Shown piece after piece: positions 7,267-16,602 of a DNA stretch of 31,917 bases (the first letter of the stretch is position 1; each line of letters begins with the position of its first letter). The notes under the pieces were generated by a model. It did not search any database. It saw only the letters and a list, made by a program, of their open reading frames with translations, and was not told the DNA's origin. This DNA comes from SZUA-378 sp036652815 (lineage in GTDB: Bacteria; Bacillota; Clostridia; Lachnospirales; Lachnospiraceae). The stretch lies in the NCBI GenBank assembly GCA_036652815.1, contig JAVVVE010000025.1, positions 1-31,917 on the forward strand. Direction: 5' to 3'. The position numbers and the translations under genes are program-made.

Positions 7267-9972
7267 GTGGCAGAACGATATGATGGAAAAACATTAGTTT
7301 TAATAGATGGACATAGTATTTTAAATAGAGCATTTTATGGGGTGCCGGATTTGACCAATGCAGAGGGATTGCATACCAATGCAGTCTATGGATTCTTAAA
7401 TATTATGTTTAAGATATTAGAAGAGGAAAAAGCGTCGTATCTGATGGTAGCGTTTGATGTGAAAGCACCTACTTTCAGACATCAAATTTATGCAGATTAT
7501 AAAGGAACCAGAAAGCCGATGCCGGAAGAACTCAGACAGCAGGTGCCGGTTATAAAAGAGGTGCTGCAAGCTATGGGTGTGCCTATTTTTGAAAAAGAAG
7601 GATTGGAAGCAGATGATATCTTAGGTACGATTGCAAAACATGCACAGTCAGAAGGGGTCGAGGTATCGCTGGTATCAGGAGATCGGGATCTTTTACAGAT
7701 TGCATCGGATCATATAAAAGTGAGGATTCCAAAAACGAAGGGCGGAGGCAGGACAGAAGTTGAAGATTATTATGCATCTGATGTTTTCGATAAATATCAC
7801 GTAACACCACTTCAGTTTATAGAATTAAAAGCACTGATGGGGGATACCGCAGATAATATACCGGGAGTTCCTAAAGTTGGTGAGAAGACAGCAACGGAAT
7901 TGATGGTTACCTATGGCTCAATAGAAGGTATCTATGAACATATAGAAGAGATTACCAAGAAGAGTATCAAGGCATCGTTACAAGAGAATAGACAATTAGC
8001 AGAACTAAGTAAGGTGTTGGCGACTATCAACGTGAACAGTGATATTCAATATAGCTTAGAACAGGCATTTATTGGAAATCTCTATACAAAAGAGGCTTAT
8101 ACATTATTTCAAAAACTTGGATTTAAAAATTTTTTGACGAGATTTCAAAGTGAAGATATCACGGTATTTACCACGGTAAATACCGCAGTAAACACACAGG
8201 TGGATCATTGTCATGAAGTAATAGAATTAGAAGAAACAGAACGAATATTTTCAGAAGCATTAAAACAGACCGTGATAGGATTTACGATTATAGAGGATGA
8301 TAAGACAGCAGAACATTTTGTTGGAATCGCACTGACTTATGGAGAACAAAATCTTTATTTTATCAAGGCACAGGGTTTTGTGACCAAAGATTATCTGATT
8401 GGAAAATTACAGATGCTTTCATCAAAGATACAAGAAAAGGAGAATTGCCTGTTAGCAGGCTGTTATTTAAAGCAAGATTATGCGTATCTGGATAGGAAAG
8501 ATACCAAACATCTATTTGATACACAATTGGCAGCTTATCTGTTAAATCCCCTAAAGAATGATTACACGATAGAAGATATTGCCAATGAATATCTAGGGAT
8601 TTTATTGCAGGATCGAAGACAGCTCTTTGGAAAGCTTGCTTTCTGTGATATCGCAGAGAGTAAACCACAGGAACTATTGCATTATGCCTGTTTTTGTGCC
8701 TATGTTAATTGGCGTGCTACCGGGATACTACAGGATAAATTAAAAGAGACGGCGATGGACACGTTATATACCGAGATAGAGATGCCTCTGTCTCTTGTAC
8801 TGTATGATATGGAGCAGGTAGGTATCGGGATCAGACGAGAAGAACTAAAGGCTTATGGAGAGGCACTGGTAGAACGCATTACAGAGTTGGAACGGTCTAT
8901 TCACACAAGAGCAGAGATCGTGTTCAATATTAATTCTCCAAAACAGCTTGGAGAAATCTTATTTGATAAGTTGGCAATACCGGGAGGCAAAAAAACAAAA
9001 ACAGGATATTCTACAGCAGCAGATGTACTAGAACGTTTGGCACCGGAATATCCCATCGTTGCAGAGGTATTGGAATATCGTGGATTAACCAAATTAAAAT
9101 CAACCTATGCGGATGGATTAGCTGTTTGTATTGGAGAGGATAATCGTATTCATAGTACGTTTAATCAGACGATTACGGCAACCGGACGCATTAGTTCAAC
9201 AGAACCGAACTTACAGAATATTCCGATGAAGATGGAACTGGGAAGAAGGATTCGTAAGGTTTTCGTTCCAAGAGAAGGATATATTTTTATGGATGCCGAT
9301 TATTCGCAGATAGAATTACGTATTTTAGCGCATATGTCGGGTGATGAACAATTAATAGAGGCATACCGCAGTGCACAGGATATCCATAGATTGACTGCTT
9401 CGCAAGTATTTCACACACCATTTGACGAGGTTACAGACTTGCAGAGAAGGAATGCAAAAGCAGTTAATTTTGGCATTGTCTATGGAATTAGTTCCTTTGG
9501 ACTGAGTCAGGATCTTAGTATTACGCGTGCGGAAGCAGCTACCTATATTGAGAATTATTTTGCTACGTATCCACGCATCAAACAGTTTTTGGATGGATTG
9601 GTGGCGACAGCCAAAGAACAAGGCTATGTCACGACGATGTTTGGGAGAAGAAGACCGATTCCGGAATTGAGCTCCAGTAATTATATGCAACGTTCTTTTG
9701 GAGAGCGTATCGCTATGAATTCGCCGATACAGGGAACAGCAGCAGATATCATGAAGATAGCCATGTTACGGGTATGGGAGCAACTGAGGAAAAATGGGTT
9801 ACGTTCTAAATTGATTTTGCAGGTTCATGATGAACTGTTAATTGAGACAGCAGTAGAGGAAACGGCACAAGTGGAACGTATTCTGACAGAAGAGATGCAG
9901 GCAGCGGCAGATCTGGCAGTTACCTTAGAGATCGACCTACATACAGGTCATAATTGGTATGAGACAAAATAG
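7267..9972 (+). CDS. polA: DNA polymerase I
   Basis: PolA fills gaps and removes RNA primers during lagging-strand synthesis and repair. Domains in order: 5'-3' exonuclease (about 1-290; VLIDGHSILNRAFYG, EADDILGT, SGDRDLLQ), a 3'-5' exonuclease-fold region (about 310-480), and the family A polymerase domain (about 500-901). Motif A is DADYSQIELRIL with Asp676, motif B is RRNAKAVNFGIVYG, and motif C is QVHDELL with Asp855-Glu856. The proofreading region lacks a clear DxE motif (it reads TIIEDD), so proofreading is probably absent, as in many Bacillota polymerases. The start is the GTG at 7267, preceded by AAGGAGG. At 901 residues it has normal size. The coaE ribosome site overlaps its stop. 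Confidence 0.97.
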   Translation: MAERYDGKTLVLIDGHSILNRAFYGVPDLTNAEGLHTNAVYGFLNIMFKILEEEKASYLMVAFDVKAPTFRHQIYADYKGTRKPMPEELRQQVPVIKEVLQAMGVPIFEKEGLEADDILGTIAKHAQSEGVEVSLVSGDRDLLQIASDHIKVRIPKTKGGGRTEVEDYYASDVFDKYHVTPLQFIELKALMGDTADNIPGVPKVGEKTATELMVTYGSIEGIYEHIEEITKKSIKASLQENRQLAELSKVLATINVNSDIQYSLEQAFIGNLYTKEAYTLFQKLGFKNFLTRFQSEDITVFTTVNTAVNTQVDHCHEVIELEETERIFSEALKQTVIGFTIIEDDKTAEHFVGIALTYGEQNLYFIKAQGFVTKDYLIGKLQMLSSKIQEKENCLLAGCYLKQDYAYLDRKDTKHLFDTQLAAYLLNPLKNDYTIEDIANEYLGILLQDRRQLFGKLAFCDIAESKPQELLHYACFCAYVNWRATGILQDKLKETAMDTLYTEIEMPLSLVLYDMEQVGIGIRREELKAYGEALVERITELERSIHTRAEIVFNINSPKQLGEILFDKLAIPGGKKTKTGYSTAADVLERLAPEYPIVAEVLEYRGLTKLKSTYADGLAVCIGEDNRIHSTFNQTITATGRISSTEPNLQNIPMKMELGRRIRKVFVPREGYIFMDADYSQIELRILAHMSGDEQLIEAYRSAQDIHRLTASQVFHTPFDEVTDLQRRNAKAVNFGIVYGISSFGLSQDLSITRAEAATYIENYFATYPRIKQFLDGLVATAKEQGYVTTMFGRRRPIPELSSSNYMQRSFGERIAMNSPIQGTAADIMKIAMLRVWEQLRKNGLRSKLILQVHDELLIETAVEETAQVERILTEEMQAAADLAVTLEIDLHTGHNWYETK
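8162..8185. repeat. Perfect 11-bp inverted repeat inside polA
   Basis: CGGTATTTACC (8162-8172) and GGTAAATACCG (8175-8185) are perfect complements separated by two bases. It lies in the coding sequence for the linker between the 5'-exonuclease and 3'-5' exonuclease-fold domains. No T-tract follows, so it does not look like a terminator. Confidence 0.9.
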
Positions 9973-9980
9973 GAGTAATT

Positions 9981-10577
9981 ATGCGAACCATCGGAATTAC
10001 GGGAGGGGTTGGATCTGGAAAGTCAGAATTGCTATCCTATATCCGTACACATTATAATTGCAGAGTTATCATGGCAGATGCTGTGGCACATGCATTAGAA
10101 GAGGTTGGACAACCCTGTTATGAAGCCTTGGTGTCTTTATTGGGTCGTGATATTCTACAGGAGAATGGCAGTATTCATACAGGCAGGATGGCAACACGTA
10201 TGTTTGCGGATGAGAGATTATTGGAGAAGGTCAATCATATTGTGCATCCGGCTGTATTTAAATGGATCCTTTCAGAACTACACCAGGAAGAGCAAAAGGG
10301 AGAATATGATTTCTTTTTTGTAGAAGCGGCATTGTTACTTGAAGAACATTATGATACAATTCTAGACGAACTTTGGTATATTTACACGGAAGAAACTGTA
10401 AGAAGAAGCAGACTCATGCAGACACGAGGTTATTCAGAAGATAAGATAACACAGATGATAGGAAAACAATTGCCGGAATCAGAATTTCGCATGCGTTGTC
10501 AGGTAATCATTGAGAATAACGGAAGTTTGGAAGAAGCTTATAGACAGATAGATAAGAGATTGGAGGCATATCTATGA
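9981..10577 (+). CDS. coaE: Dephospho-CoA kinase
   Basis: CoaE phosphorylates dephospho-CoA, the last step of coenzyme A synthesis. The P-loop GGVGSGKS (residues 8-15) follows the opening MRTIGIT, and IMADAVAH and the central VNHIVHPAVF segment are family signatures, as is FVEAALLLE before the lid region. The 198-residue length is typical. AGGAG at 9971-9975 overlaps the polA stop, and the coaE stop overlaps the next start (ATGA), so polA, coaE and the FtsA-like gene are probably translated from one mRNA. Linkage of polA and coaE is common in Bacillota. Confidence 0.95.
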   Translation: MRTIGITGGVGSGKSELLSYIRTHYNCRVIMADAVAHALEEVGQPCYEALVSLLGRDILQENGSIHTGRMATRMFADERLLEKVNHIVHPAVFKWILSELHQEEQKGEYDFFFVEAALLLEEHYDTILDELWYIYTEETVRRSRLMQTRGYSEDKITQMIGKQLPESEFRMRCQVIIENNGSLEEAYRQIDKRLEAYL

Positions 10578-12667
10578 CAGACAAGAAACAATATCCCGGG
10601 CAACTGGTCTTTGGTTTGGATATCGGAACCAGAAGTATTGTCGGTACGGTAGGATATAAGTCTGGTACTAAATTCTATGTAGTGGCACAGGAAGTAAGAG
10701 AACATGAGACAAGAGCCATGATGGATGGACAGATTCATGACATCCATAAGGTAGGCGACACCATCAAAGCAGTCAAAGAAGTACTGGAAACAAAGATAGG
10801 TCGTAAATTGACTGAGGTATGTATCGCAGCCGCAGGTCGTGTCTTACAGACTCTGAATACTACGGTAGAAGTTGAGTTGGAACAGGAGAAAGTGATTACA
10901 CCTGAGGATATCTATGCGTTGGATGCAGCAGGAGTCGAAAAGGCGTATGCTGAATTTCAGGCAAAGAATCATCTGGAAGATAAATTTTACTGTGTAGGAT
11001 ATTCTGTGATTCATTATTATATGAATGGCTATCCAATCGGCAATTTGGAAGGACATAAGGTTCATACAATTAGTGCGGATATGATCGCAACATTCTTACC
11101 GGATGATGTTGTAGATGGACTTTATAGTGCGGTACATCTGGCAGATCTGGAAGTGTCCAACCTTACACTGGAGCCAATTGCAGCGATTCAGGTAGCGATT
11201 CCTGAGAACTATCGTATGTTAAACATTGCGTTGGTAGATGTGGGAGCAGGTACTTCTGATATCTCTATTACACAGGGCGGCAGTATCATAGCCTATGGCA
11301 TGTTATCTAATGCAGGCGATAGCCTAACAGATATTATCGTTCAAAAATGTTTGGTTGATTTTGCGATGGCGGAGAAAATAAAACGTGGGATCACTGATGA
11401 AGAAATCGTCGAATATCAGGATATTATGGGACTTACTCAAACGATTACGCGGGAAGAGGTTCTTACGATGCTAGAGACTAATGTCAACATGATGACGAAA
11501 GAAGTCGCTGATAAGATTAAAGAATTAAATGGGAACAAGTCAGTTAGTGCGGTCTTTATCGTTGGCGGTGGTGGAAAACTAGAGACTTATGCCGGTAAGC
11601 TGGCAGAAGAATTGGAGATTCAGCCGGAGAGAGTGGCATTACGTGGAAAAGAAGTGATGCAATCAATTGAATTCTTGGATGACACGATAGAGAAAGATTC
11701 TCTTTTGGTTACGCCGATTGGTATTTGCCTTAATTTCTATGAACAAAGTAATAATTTTATTTATGTTACTTTTAACGGAGAACGTATCAAATTATATGAT
11801 AATAATAAATTAGCGATTGTAGATGCTGCTATGCAGGCTAATTTTCCAAAAGAAGCTTTATTTCCAAGACGCGGTAAGGCACTTACCTTTACCGTTAATG
11901 GAAAAGCAAAGATTGTACGTGGACAGATGGGAGAGGCTGCCGAGATTCTTCTAAATGGAAGTAAAACAGATATTTACAGAGAAATCCATGTGAACGATAT
12001 TATTGAAGTAAAAGAATCTACGATAGGAGCACCGGCAGAACAGGAAATACAAAAATTATCCGAGTATTCAGCTACGATTCATATCATGGTAAATAATAAT
12101 GCAATCGAATTGCCTAAGTTTGTATGTGTGAATCAGGAATTAAAATCAGGTTATTATGCGATACAGGAAGAAGATTCTATTGAACTGCTTAACTATTATA
12201 CGGTTCAGCAGATAGCAGATTTTATGGATGTCATGATAGATAGACAGATGAATATCTATGTGAACAACAGATTAGCTGATGCAGATGAAAAAGTATATGA
12301 TAATTTTACCGTGGTATGGAAGATTCCATCACCGATTCCATCACCGATGGAGCAGCGATGCGTGAATATGCCGGAAGAGGATATACAAGAAATGCCATTA
12401 GAAGAAGCAGAAGTAACCAAAGAACCGGCACAACCTGCGGTTACAGTAGCTACTGAGCCAAGAGACATCTCTGTTTTTGTCAATCAGAGACCGGTTCTTT
12501 TAAGTGGAAAACCGGCGTATGTATATGTAGATATTTTTGATTATATTGATTTTGATTTATCTACCGTACAGGGAAAAGGTCTGGTTACAACACATAATGG
12601 AGCTGTGGCAGAATATTTGAGCCCTTTGAATCAAGGTGATCTGTTAGAAGTCTACTGGAAAGAATAG
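10574..12667 (+). CDS. FtsA-like actin-fold ATPase with C-terminal beta-rich repeats
   Basis: The N-terminal part (about 10-375) is an actin/Hsp70-type ATPase like FtsA or PilM: phosphate-1 motif GLDIGTRSI (Asp16), phosphate-2 motif DVGAGTSDISI (Asp222) and adenosine motif VGGGGKLETYAGKL. FtsA anchors FtsZ to the membrane; PilM serves pilus assembly. At 697 residues this protein is far longer than ordinary FtsA (about 420). After the ATPase come repeated short segments with an FNG/VNG turn (about residues 400, 441 and 636), suggesting several small beta-rich domains; the last one ends in LNQGDLLEVYW. I see no obvious C-terminal amphipathic membrane helix. It overlaps coaE by 4 bp. Role in division is inferred, not shown. 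Confidence 0.75.
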   Translation: MTDKKQYPGQLVFGLDIGTRSIVGTVGYKSGTKFYVVAQEVREHETRAMMDGQIHDIHKVGDTIKAVKEVLETKIGRKLTEVCIAAAGRVLQTLNTTVEVELEQEKVITPEDIYALDAAGVEKAYAEFQAKNHLEDKFYCVGYSVIHYYMNGYPIGNLEGHKVHTISADMIATFLPDDVVDGLYSAVHLADLEVSNLTLEPIAAIQVAIPENYRMLNIALVDVGAGTSDISITQGGSIIAYGMLSNAGDSLTDIIVQKCLVDFAMAEKIKRGITDEEIVEYQDIMGLTQTITREEVLTMLETNVNMMTKEVADKIKELNGNKSVSAVFIVGGGGKLETYAGKLAEELEIQPERVALRGKEVMQSIEFLDDTIEKDSLLVTPIGICLNFYEQSNNFIYVTFNGERIKLYDNNKLAIVDAAMQANFPKEALFPRRGKALTFTVNGKAKIVRGQMGEAAEILLNGSKTDIYREIHVNDIIEVKESTIGAPAEQEIQKLSEYSATIHIMVNNNAIELPKFVCVNQELKSGYYAIQEEDSIELLNYYTVQQIADFMDVMIDRQMNIYVNNRLADADEKVYDNFTVVWKIPSPIPSPMEQRCVNMPEEDIQEMPLEEAEVTKEPAQPAVTVATEPRDISVFVNQRPVLLSGKPAYVYVDIFDYIDFDLSTVQGKGLVTTHNGAVAEYLSPLNQGDLLEVYWKE

Positions 12668-12700
12668 AATTGAGTCTTCGGACTTTGAATGGAGAGAAGT

Positions 12701-13498
12701 ATGAGATTATGCAGTATTGCAAGCGGCAGCAGCGGTAACTGCATCTACATAGGGTCAGAAAAGACTCATTTACTCGTAGATACAGGGATTAGTGGAAAAA
12801 GAACAGAGGCAGGACTTAATGTATTGGGAGTAAGCTTACGGGATATCGATGGCATTTTACTTACCCATGAACATACGGATCATATAGGAGGACTGGGTGT
12901 CATTAGCAGAAAGTATGGCATTCCCATTTATTCTTCTAAAAAAACGATTCAGGCAATTAAAAAGGCAGATAAAATAGGAACGATTGAGGAGGATTTATTT
13001 TGTCCGATTCAGGTAGATGACCGAATCGTAATAAAAGATATTATGGTTTGCCCGATGCAGGTATCCCATGATGCCGCAGATCCTTTTGCTTATCGATTTG
13101 CATGTGACGAAAAGAAAATAGGTGTTATTACAGATCTAGGGATGTACGATGATGATACCGTACAGAGTTTGCAGGGTATGGATGCGTTACTATTGGAGGC
13201 GAATCATGATATCAATATGCTGCAGATAGGTGCTTACCCTTATTATTTAAAACAAAGGATATTAGGAGACAGAGGACATTTATCCAATGAACGTTCCGGA
13301 AGATTGCTCAGTAGATTACTACATGATAAGATGCAGCATATTGTGTTGGGGCATTTAAGTCATGAAAACAATATGGCAGAGTTGGCGTATGAGACTGTTA
13401 GGCTGGAAGTAAGTATGGCAGATACGCCTTACACAGGAAATGATTTTCCAATTACAGTTGCCAAGCGTAATGAGGTATCCGCCGTAATACAAGTATAA
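12701..13498 (+). CDS. Metallo-beta-lactamase-fold hydrolase, YycJ/WalJ-like
   Basis: The protein opens with MRLCSIASGSSGNCIYIGS and has the metal-binding signature THEHTDHIGG (His56, His58, Asp60, His61), then a further His in VSHDAADP and Asp in VITDLG. This is the pattern of the YycJ/WalJ group of MBL-fold proteins, proposed to act as a DNA exonuclease; metal-dependent phosphodiesterase is the safer call. The ATG at 12701 is preferred because GGAGAG lies just before it; an in-frame ATG at 12689 overlaps that site. The length of 266 residues is normal. In Bacillus the homologue sits with the WalRK system; here no walRK genes are adjacent. Confidence 0.85.
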   Translation: MRLCSIASGSSGNCIYIGSEKTHLLVDTGISGKRTEAGLNVLGVSLRDIDGILLTHEHTDHIGGLGVISRKYGIPIYSSKKTIQAIKKADKIGTIEEDLFCPIQVDDRIVIKDIMVCPMQVSHDAADPFAYRFACDEKKIGVITDLGMYDDDTVQSLQGMDALLLEANHDINMLQIGAYPYYLKQRILGDRGHLSNERSGRLLSRLLHDKMQHIVLGHLSHENNMAELAYETVRLEVSMADTPYTGNDFPITVAKRNEVSAVIQV

Positions 13499-13522
13499 GA
13501 GGAGAAGAGGAGAAAAATAATT

Positions 13523-13795
13523 ATGAAAAAAACCATTATTACCGTAGTAGGACAGGACACCGTAGGAATTATTGCTAAGATATGCACTTATCTTGCCAAT
13601 AATAGAATCAATATATTGGATATTTCGCAGACAATCGTTCAAGAATATTTTAATATGATGATGATTGTAGATATGAATAATTCGGTAAAACCTTCTGATG
13701 ATATAGCCAGTGAACTGGCACAGATAGGAGAAGAAATCGGAGTTATCGTAAAATGTCAGAGAGAAGATATCTTTGATAAGATGCATAGAATATAG
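13523..13795 (+). CDS. ACT-domain protein (UPF0237 family)
   Basis: A 90-residue protein made of ACT-type beta-alpha-beta units: KKTIITVVGQDTVGIIAKI starts the domain, and NNRINILDISQTIV is the second strand-helix-strand region. ACT domains usually bind amino acids or similar small ligands. The ligand here is unknown. GAGGAGAAGAGGAG precedes the ATG. It sits 14 bp before the UPF0210 gene; this pairing is common in Firmicutes, suggesting the ACT protein regulates or assists its partner. Confidence 0.9.
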   Translation: MKKTIITVVGQDTVGIIAKICTYLANNRINILDISQTIVQEYFNMMMIVDMNNSVKPSDDIASELAQIGEEIGVIVKCQREDIFDKMHRI

Positions 13796-13809
13796 GAGCA
13801 GATAAAACT

Positions 13810-15174
13810 ATGATTAATATGTTTGAAGTCGCAGAGACAAATAAGATGATTGAGGAAGAAAATCTGGATGTAAGAACGATTACATTAGGGATTAGCTTAT
13901 TAGACTGTATCGATTCCAATCTTACAAAACTAAATGATAATATATATCGTAAGATAACAACAGTTGCAAAAGATTTGGTATCTACAGGAAAAGAGATAGA
14001 GAAAGAATTTGGGATTCCAATCGTGAACAAGAGAATCTCAGTTACACCGATTGCATTGATTGGCAGTGCAGCTTGTCAAACATCAGAAGATTTTGCAACG
14101 ATTGCAGTTACCTTGGATACGGTAGCCAAAGAAGTAGGGGTGAACTTTATCGGAGGATATTCTGCTTTAGTATCAAAAGGTATGACAAAAGCGGACGAGC
14201 TGTTGATTCGTTCTATCCCGATGGCAATGGCAAAGACAGATCGGGTATGCAGTTCAGTTAATCTAGGCTCTACGAAAACCGGCATTAACATGGATGCGGT
14301 AAGACTGATGGGGGATATTGTTCTTGATACAGCACGCGCAACACAGGAGAATGATTCGCTAGGTTGTGCAAAATTAGTGGTATTTTGCAATGCACCGGAT
14401 GATAATCCATTTATGGCAGGTGCATTTCATGGAGTAACAGAAGCAGATGCGATTATTAATGTTGGGGTCAGTGGACCGGGAGTCGTGAAGACAGCACTTG
14501 AAAAAGTACGTGGAGAGAGCTTTGAGGTGTTATGTGAAACCATTAAAAAGACTGCATTTAAGGTAACCAGAGTCGGACAACTGGTAGCAGGAGAAGCTTC
14601 AAAACGATTGGGAATTCCTTTTGGCATCGTTGATTTATCTTTGGCACCGACACCGGCAGTCGGCGATAGTGTAGCAGATATCTTATGTGAGATAGGGTTA
14701 GAATATGCAGGAGCACCGGGTACGACTGCTGCGTTGGCGTTACTGAATGATCAAGTCAAAAAAGGTGGTGTTATGGCATCTTCTTATGTGGGTGGATTAA
14801 GTGGTGCCTTTATTCCTGTAAGTGAAGACCAGGGTATGATAGATGCGGTACTGGCAGGTGCATTAACGATTGAAAAGTTAGAAGCGATGACTTGTGTATG
14901 CTCCGTAGGACTTGATATGATAGCGATTCCGGGTGATACAAAAGCGACTACGATTGCAGGCATTATCGCAGATGAGATGGCCATCGGTATGATTAATCAA
15001 AAGACAACAGCAGTGCGTTTGATCCCTGTAATCGGAAAAGGAGTAGGGGAAACCGTAGAATTTGGAGGACTCCTGGGCTATGCACCGATTATGCCGGTCA
15101 ATAAATTCTCCTGTGAGGCATTTGTAAATCGTGGAGGACGTATCCCGGCACCGATTCACAGCTTTAAGAATTAG
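13810..15174 (+). CDS. UPF0210 / DUF711 family protein (PFL-like)
   Basis: The 454-residue protein matches the conserved UPF0210 family, known from its pairing with UPF0237 ACT proteins and its distant relation to pyruvate formate-lyase-like folds. Typical segments are VRTITLGISLLDC near the N-terminus, the glycine-rich FIGGYSALVSKGMTKAD, GAFHGVTEADA and the C-terminal GGRIPAPIHSFKN. I see no glycyl-radical signature, so it should not be assumed to be a radical enzyme. AGGAG lies about 10 bp before the ATG. Its stop overlaps the tmcAL stop on the other strand. Function is not established. Confidence 0.9.
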   Translation: MINMFEVAETNKMIEEENLDVRTITLGISLLDCIDSNLTKLNDNIYRKITTVAKDLVSTGKEIEKEFGIPIVNKRISVTPIALIGSAACQTSEDFATIAVTLDTVAKEVGVNFIGGYSALVSKGMTKADELLIRSIPMAMAKTDRVCSSVNLGSTKTGINMDAVRLMGDIVLDTARATQENDSLGCAKLVVFCNAPDDNPFMAGAFHGVTEADAIINVGVSGPGVVKTALEKVRGESFEVLCETIKKTAFKVTRVGQLVAGEASKRLGIPFGIVDLSLAPTPAVGDSVADILCEIGLEYAGAPGTTAALALLNDQVKKGGVMASSYVGGLSGAFIPVSEDQGMIDAVLAGALTIEKLEAMTCVCSVGLDMIAIPGDTKATTIAGIIADEMAIGMINQKTTAVRLIPVIGKGVGETVEFGGLLGYAPIMPVNKFSCEAFVNRGGRIPAPIHSFKN

Positions 15175-16433
15175 AGCAGAATCAAGTTGTGCGTATATTC
15201 ATTATAGGGTGGTTGCTCAAAGCGAGAGAGATTAGCCATCCCACTATGATAAATCAAGGATGCACGGAGATCAGCCTGCAGCAGGGTATAGGCAATAGGA
15301 CGATCCGAGAGCAAAAATTTAGCATCCGCAAGTTTTGAAATCAAAGGAATGGAAGCATTTTGTTTGATAGCAGATAATAAGGGGGTAGAGGCTTGTTGAA
15401 AGCCAAGTATCCTTGCGTAATGGGCATAACCATCATGACAGCACGCCTGCATCATATCCTGCTTCATATCAAGTAGGATATGAAGAAGGCAGCGGCTGAT
15501 TCTGGTATAGGTTATGTCTTTTGTTTTGAGCAAATTGATAAATTCGCTTAGTTCGGTATATTGTGGCAGATAATTTACAATTCTGTTAGATAGTTCTTCT
15601 GATACATCCGCATATGCAGTATAACCTACCGGAGCATCTAATAAGAGTTTATAGTGTAATAATTGAGAATAATCATCAGGGAATAGAAAGGGCGCTTCCT
15701 GAGTGTATTCTTGTATGATTTGATAAGCAGAAGCAGGCATATGTGATTTAAGAAGGGTTAAATCTACATTTTGTCTGAGGGCATCCCGAATGGCAGCAGC
15801 AGAACTAAGTGAGTCTACTAATTGAGTATCGTGGTAGGCAGAGCCAAGACGTTTTACAGTGCAGGGGATGATATCGCTTTGACATGTCATAAGTGCTTTT
15901 AGGTATTCAATGCCAAGGATATTATTAGGTGCAGACAGTATGTTGTAAATATCAGAATCATCGTTATTGCGAGATTTGGGAAGGGTATCTAAGAGTGCAA
16001 GCATTCTGGCTTCAGGATAAGGCTTACCGGCAGCTAGATAGTTCCGCAGGCATATGGAATAAGTCTCGGATTCTTGATATAAAGCATGTGCAATCATTGA
16101 TAGAACATCAATTTGGCCATATTCACTGCCAAAACAGAGACTATCTACCACCCCAAGATGGTGCAGCAAAGAGACAGCACCGGAAGCAAAATATTGGGCA
16201 CTGGAACAGGCATAATATAAGGGTAATTCCAATACCAGATCTGCTCCATTTGCCAGTGCCATACGTGCACGTGCATATTTATCAAGGAGAGCAGGCATAC
16301 CTCGCTGGACATGATCTCCACTCATGACAACTATGACATAATCAGCATGAGATAAGGAACGAGCTTGTTCTATCTGATAAAGATGTCCATTATGAAAAGG
16401 GTTATATTCGGCGATGATGCCAACAACTTTCAT
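15171..16433 (-). CDS. tmcAL: tRNA(Met) cytidine acetate ligase TmcAL
   Basis: TmcAL makes N4-acetylcytidine at the wobble position of elongator tRNA-Met, using acetate and ATP. It belongs to the nucleotidyltransferase superfamily: the opening GIIAEYNPFHNGH contains the HxGH signature (His14 to His17), and VVMSGDHVQRG and LANGADLVLELP are further family signatures. The start is the ATG at 16433 with GGAGGA just upstream; an in-frame TTG at 16448 overlaps that site. The length is 420 residues, normal. It is transcribed divergently from pta, from a strong promoter, and its stop codon overlaps that of UPF0210. The gene was formerly known as ylbM. Confidence 0.92.
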   Translation of the reverse strand: MKVVGIIAEYNPFHNGHLYQIEQARSLSHADYVIVVMSGDHVQRGMPALLDKYARARMALANGADLVLELPLYYACSSAQYFASGAVSLLHHLGVVDSLCFGSEYGQIDVLSMIAHALYQESETYSICLRNYLAAGKPYPEARMLALLDTLPKSRNNDDSDIYNILSAPNNILGIEYLKALMTCQSDIIPCTVKRLGSAYHDTQLVDSLSSAAAIRDALRQNVDLTLLKSHMPASAYQIIQEYTQEAPFLFPDDYSQLLHYKLLLDAPVGYTAYADVSEELSNRIVNYLPQYTELSEFINLLKTKDITYTRISRCLLHILLDMKQDMMQACCHDGYAHYARILGFQQASTPLLSAIKQNASIPLISKLADAKFLLSDRPIAYTLLQADLRASLIYHSGMANLSRFEQPPYNEYTHNLILL

Positions 16434-16463
16434 GAGTAGTTCCTCCAATCGAAGCTATTTATT

Positions 16464-16492
16464 ATTATATCTTATGTCGGACTTATTGTCGA
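16464..16492 (-). promoter_or_regulatory. Promoter of tmcAL
   Basis: On the minus strand TCGACA (16487-16492), a 17-bp spacer and a perfect TATAAT (16464-16469) lie about 31 bp before the tmcAL start codon. Confidence 0.8.
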
Positions 16493-16526
16493 TAAACATT
16501 TCTCCGGAATGTACCTGATTTCGTAC

Positions 16527-16555
16527 TTGACTTTTTACTGAGAATCGCACAAAAT
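16527..16555 (+). promoter_or_regulatory. Promoter of pta
   Basis: TTGACT (16527-16532), a 17-bp spacer and CAAAAT (16550-16555) lie about 48 bp before the pta start; it diverges from the tmcAL promoter. Confidence 0.6.
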
Positions 16556-16602
16556 GTAAGGAGAAACAGATAAACAAAGGCAAGTAAATTGGAGGGAACA
16601 CG

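Noticed and set aside
12323..12348. Tandem ATTCCATCACCG repeat in the FtsA-like gene
   Set aside because: Only two copies (encoding IPSPIPSP) in a linker; too short to suggest function.
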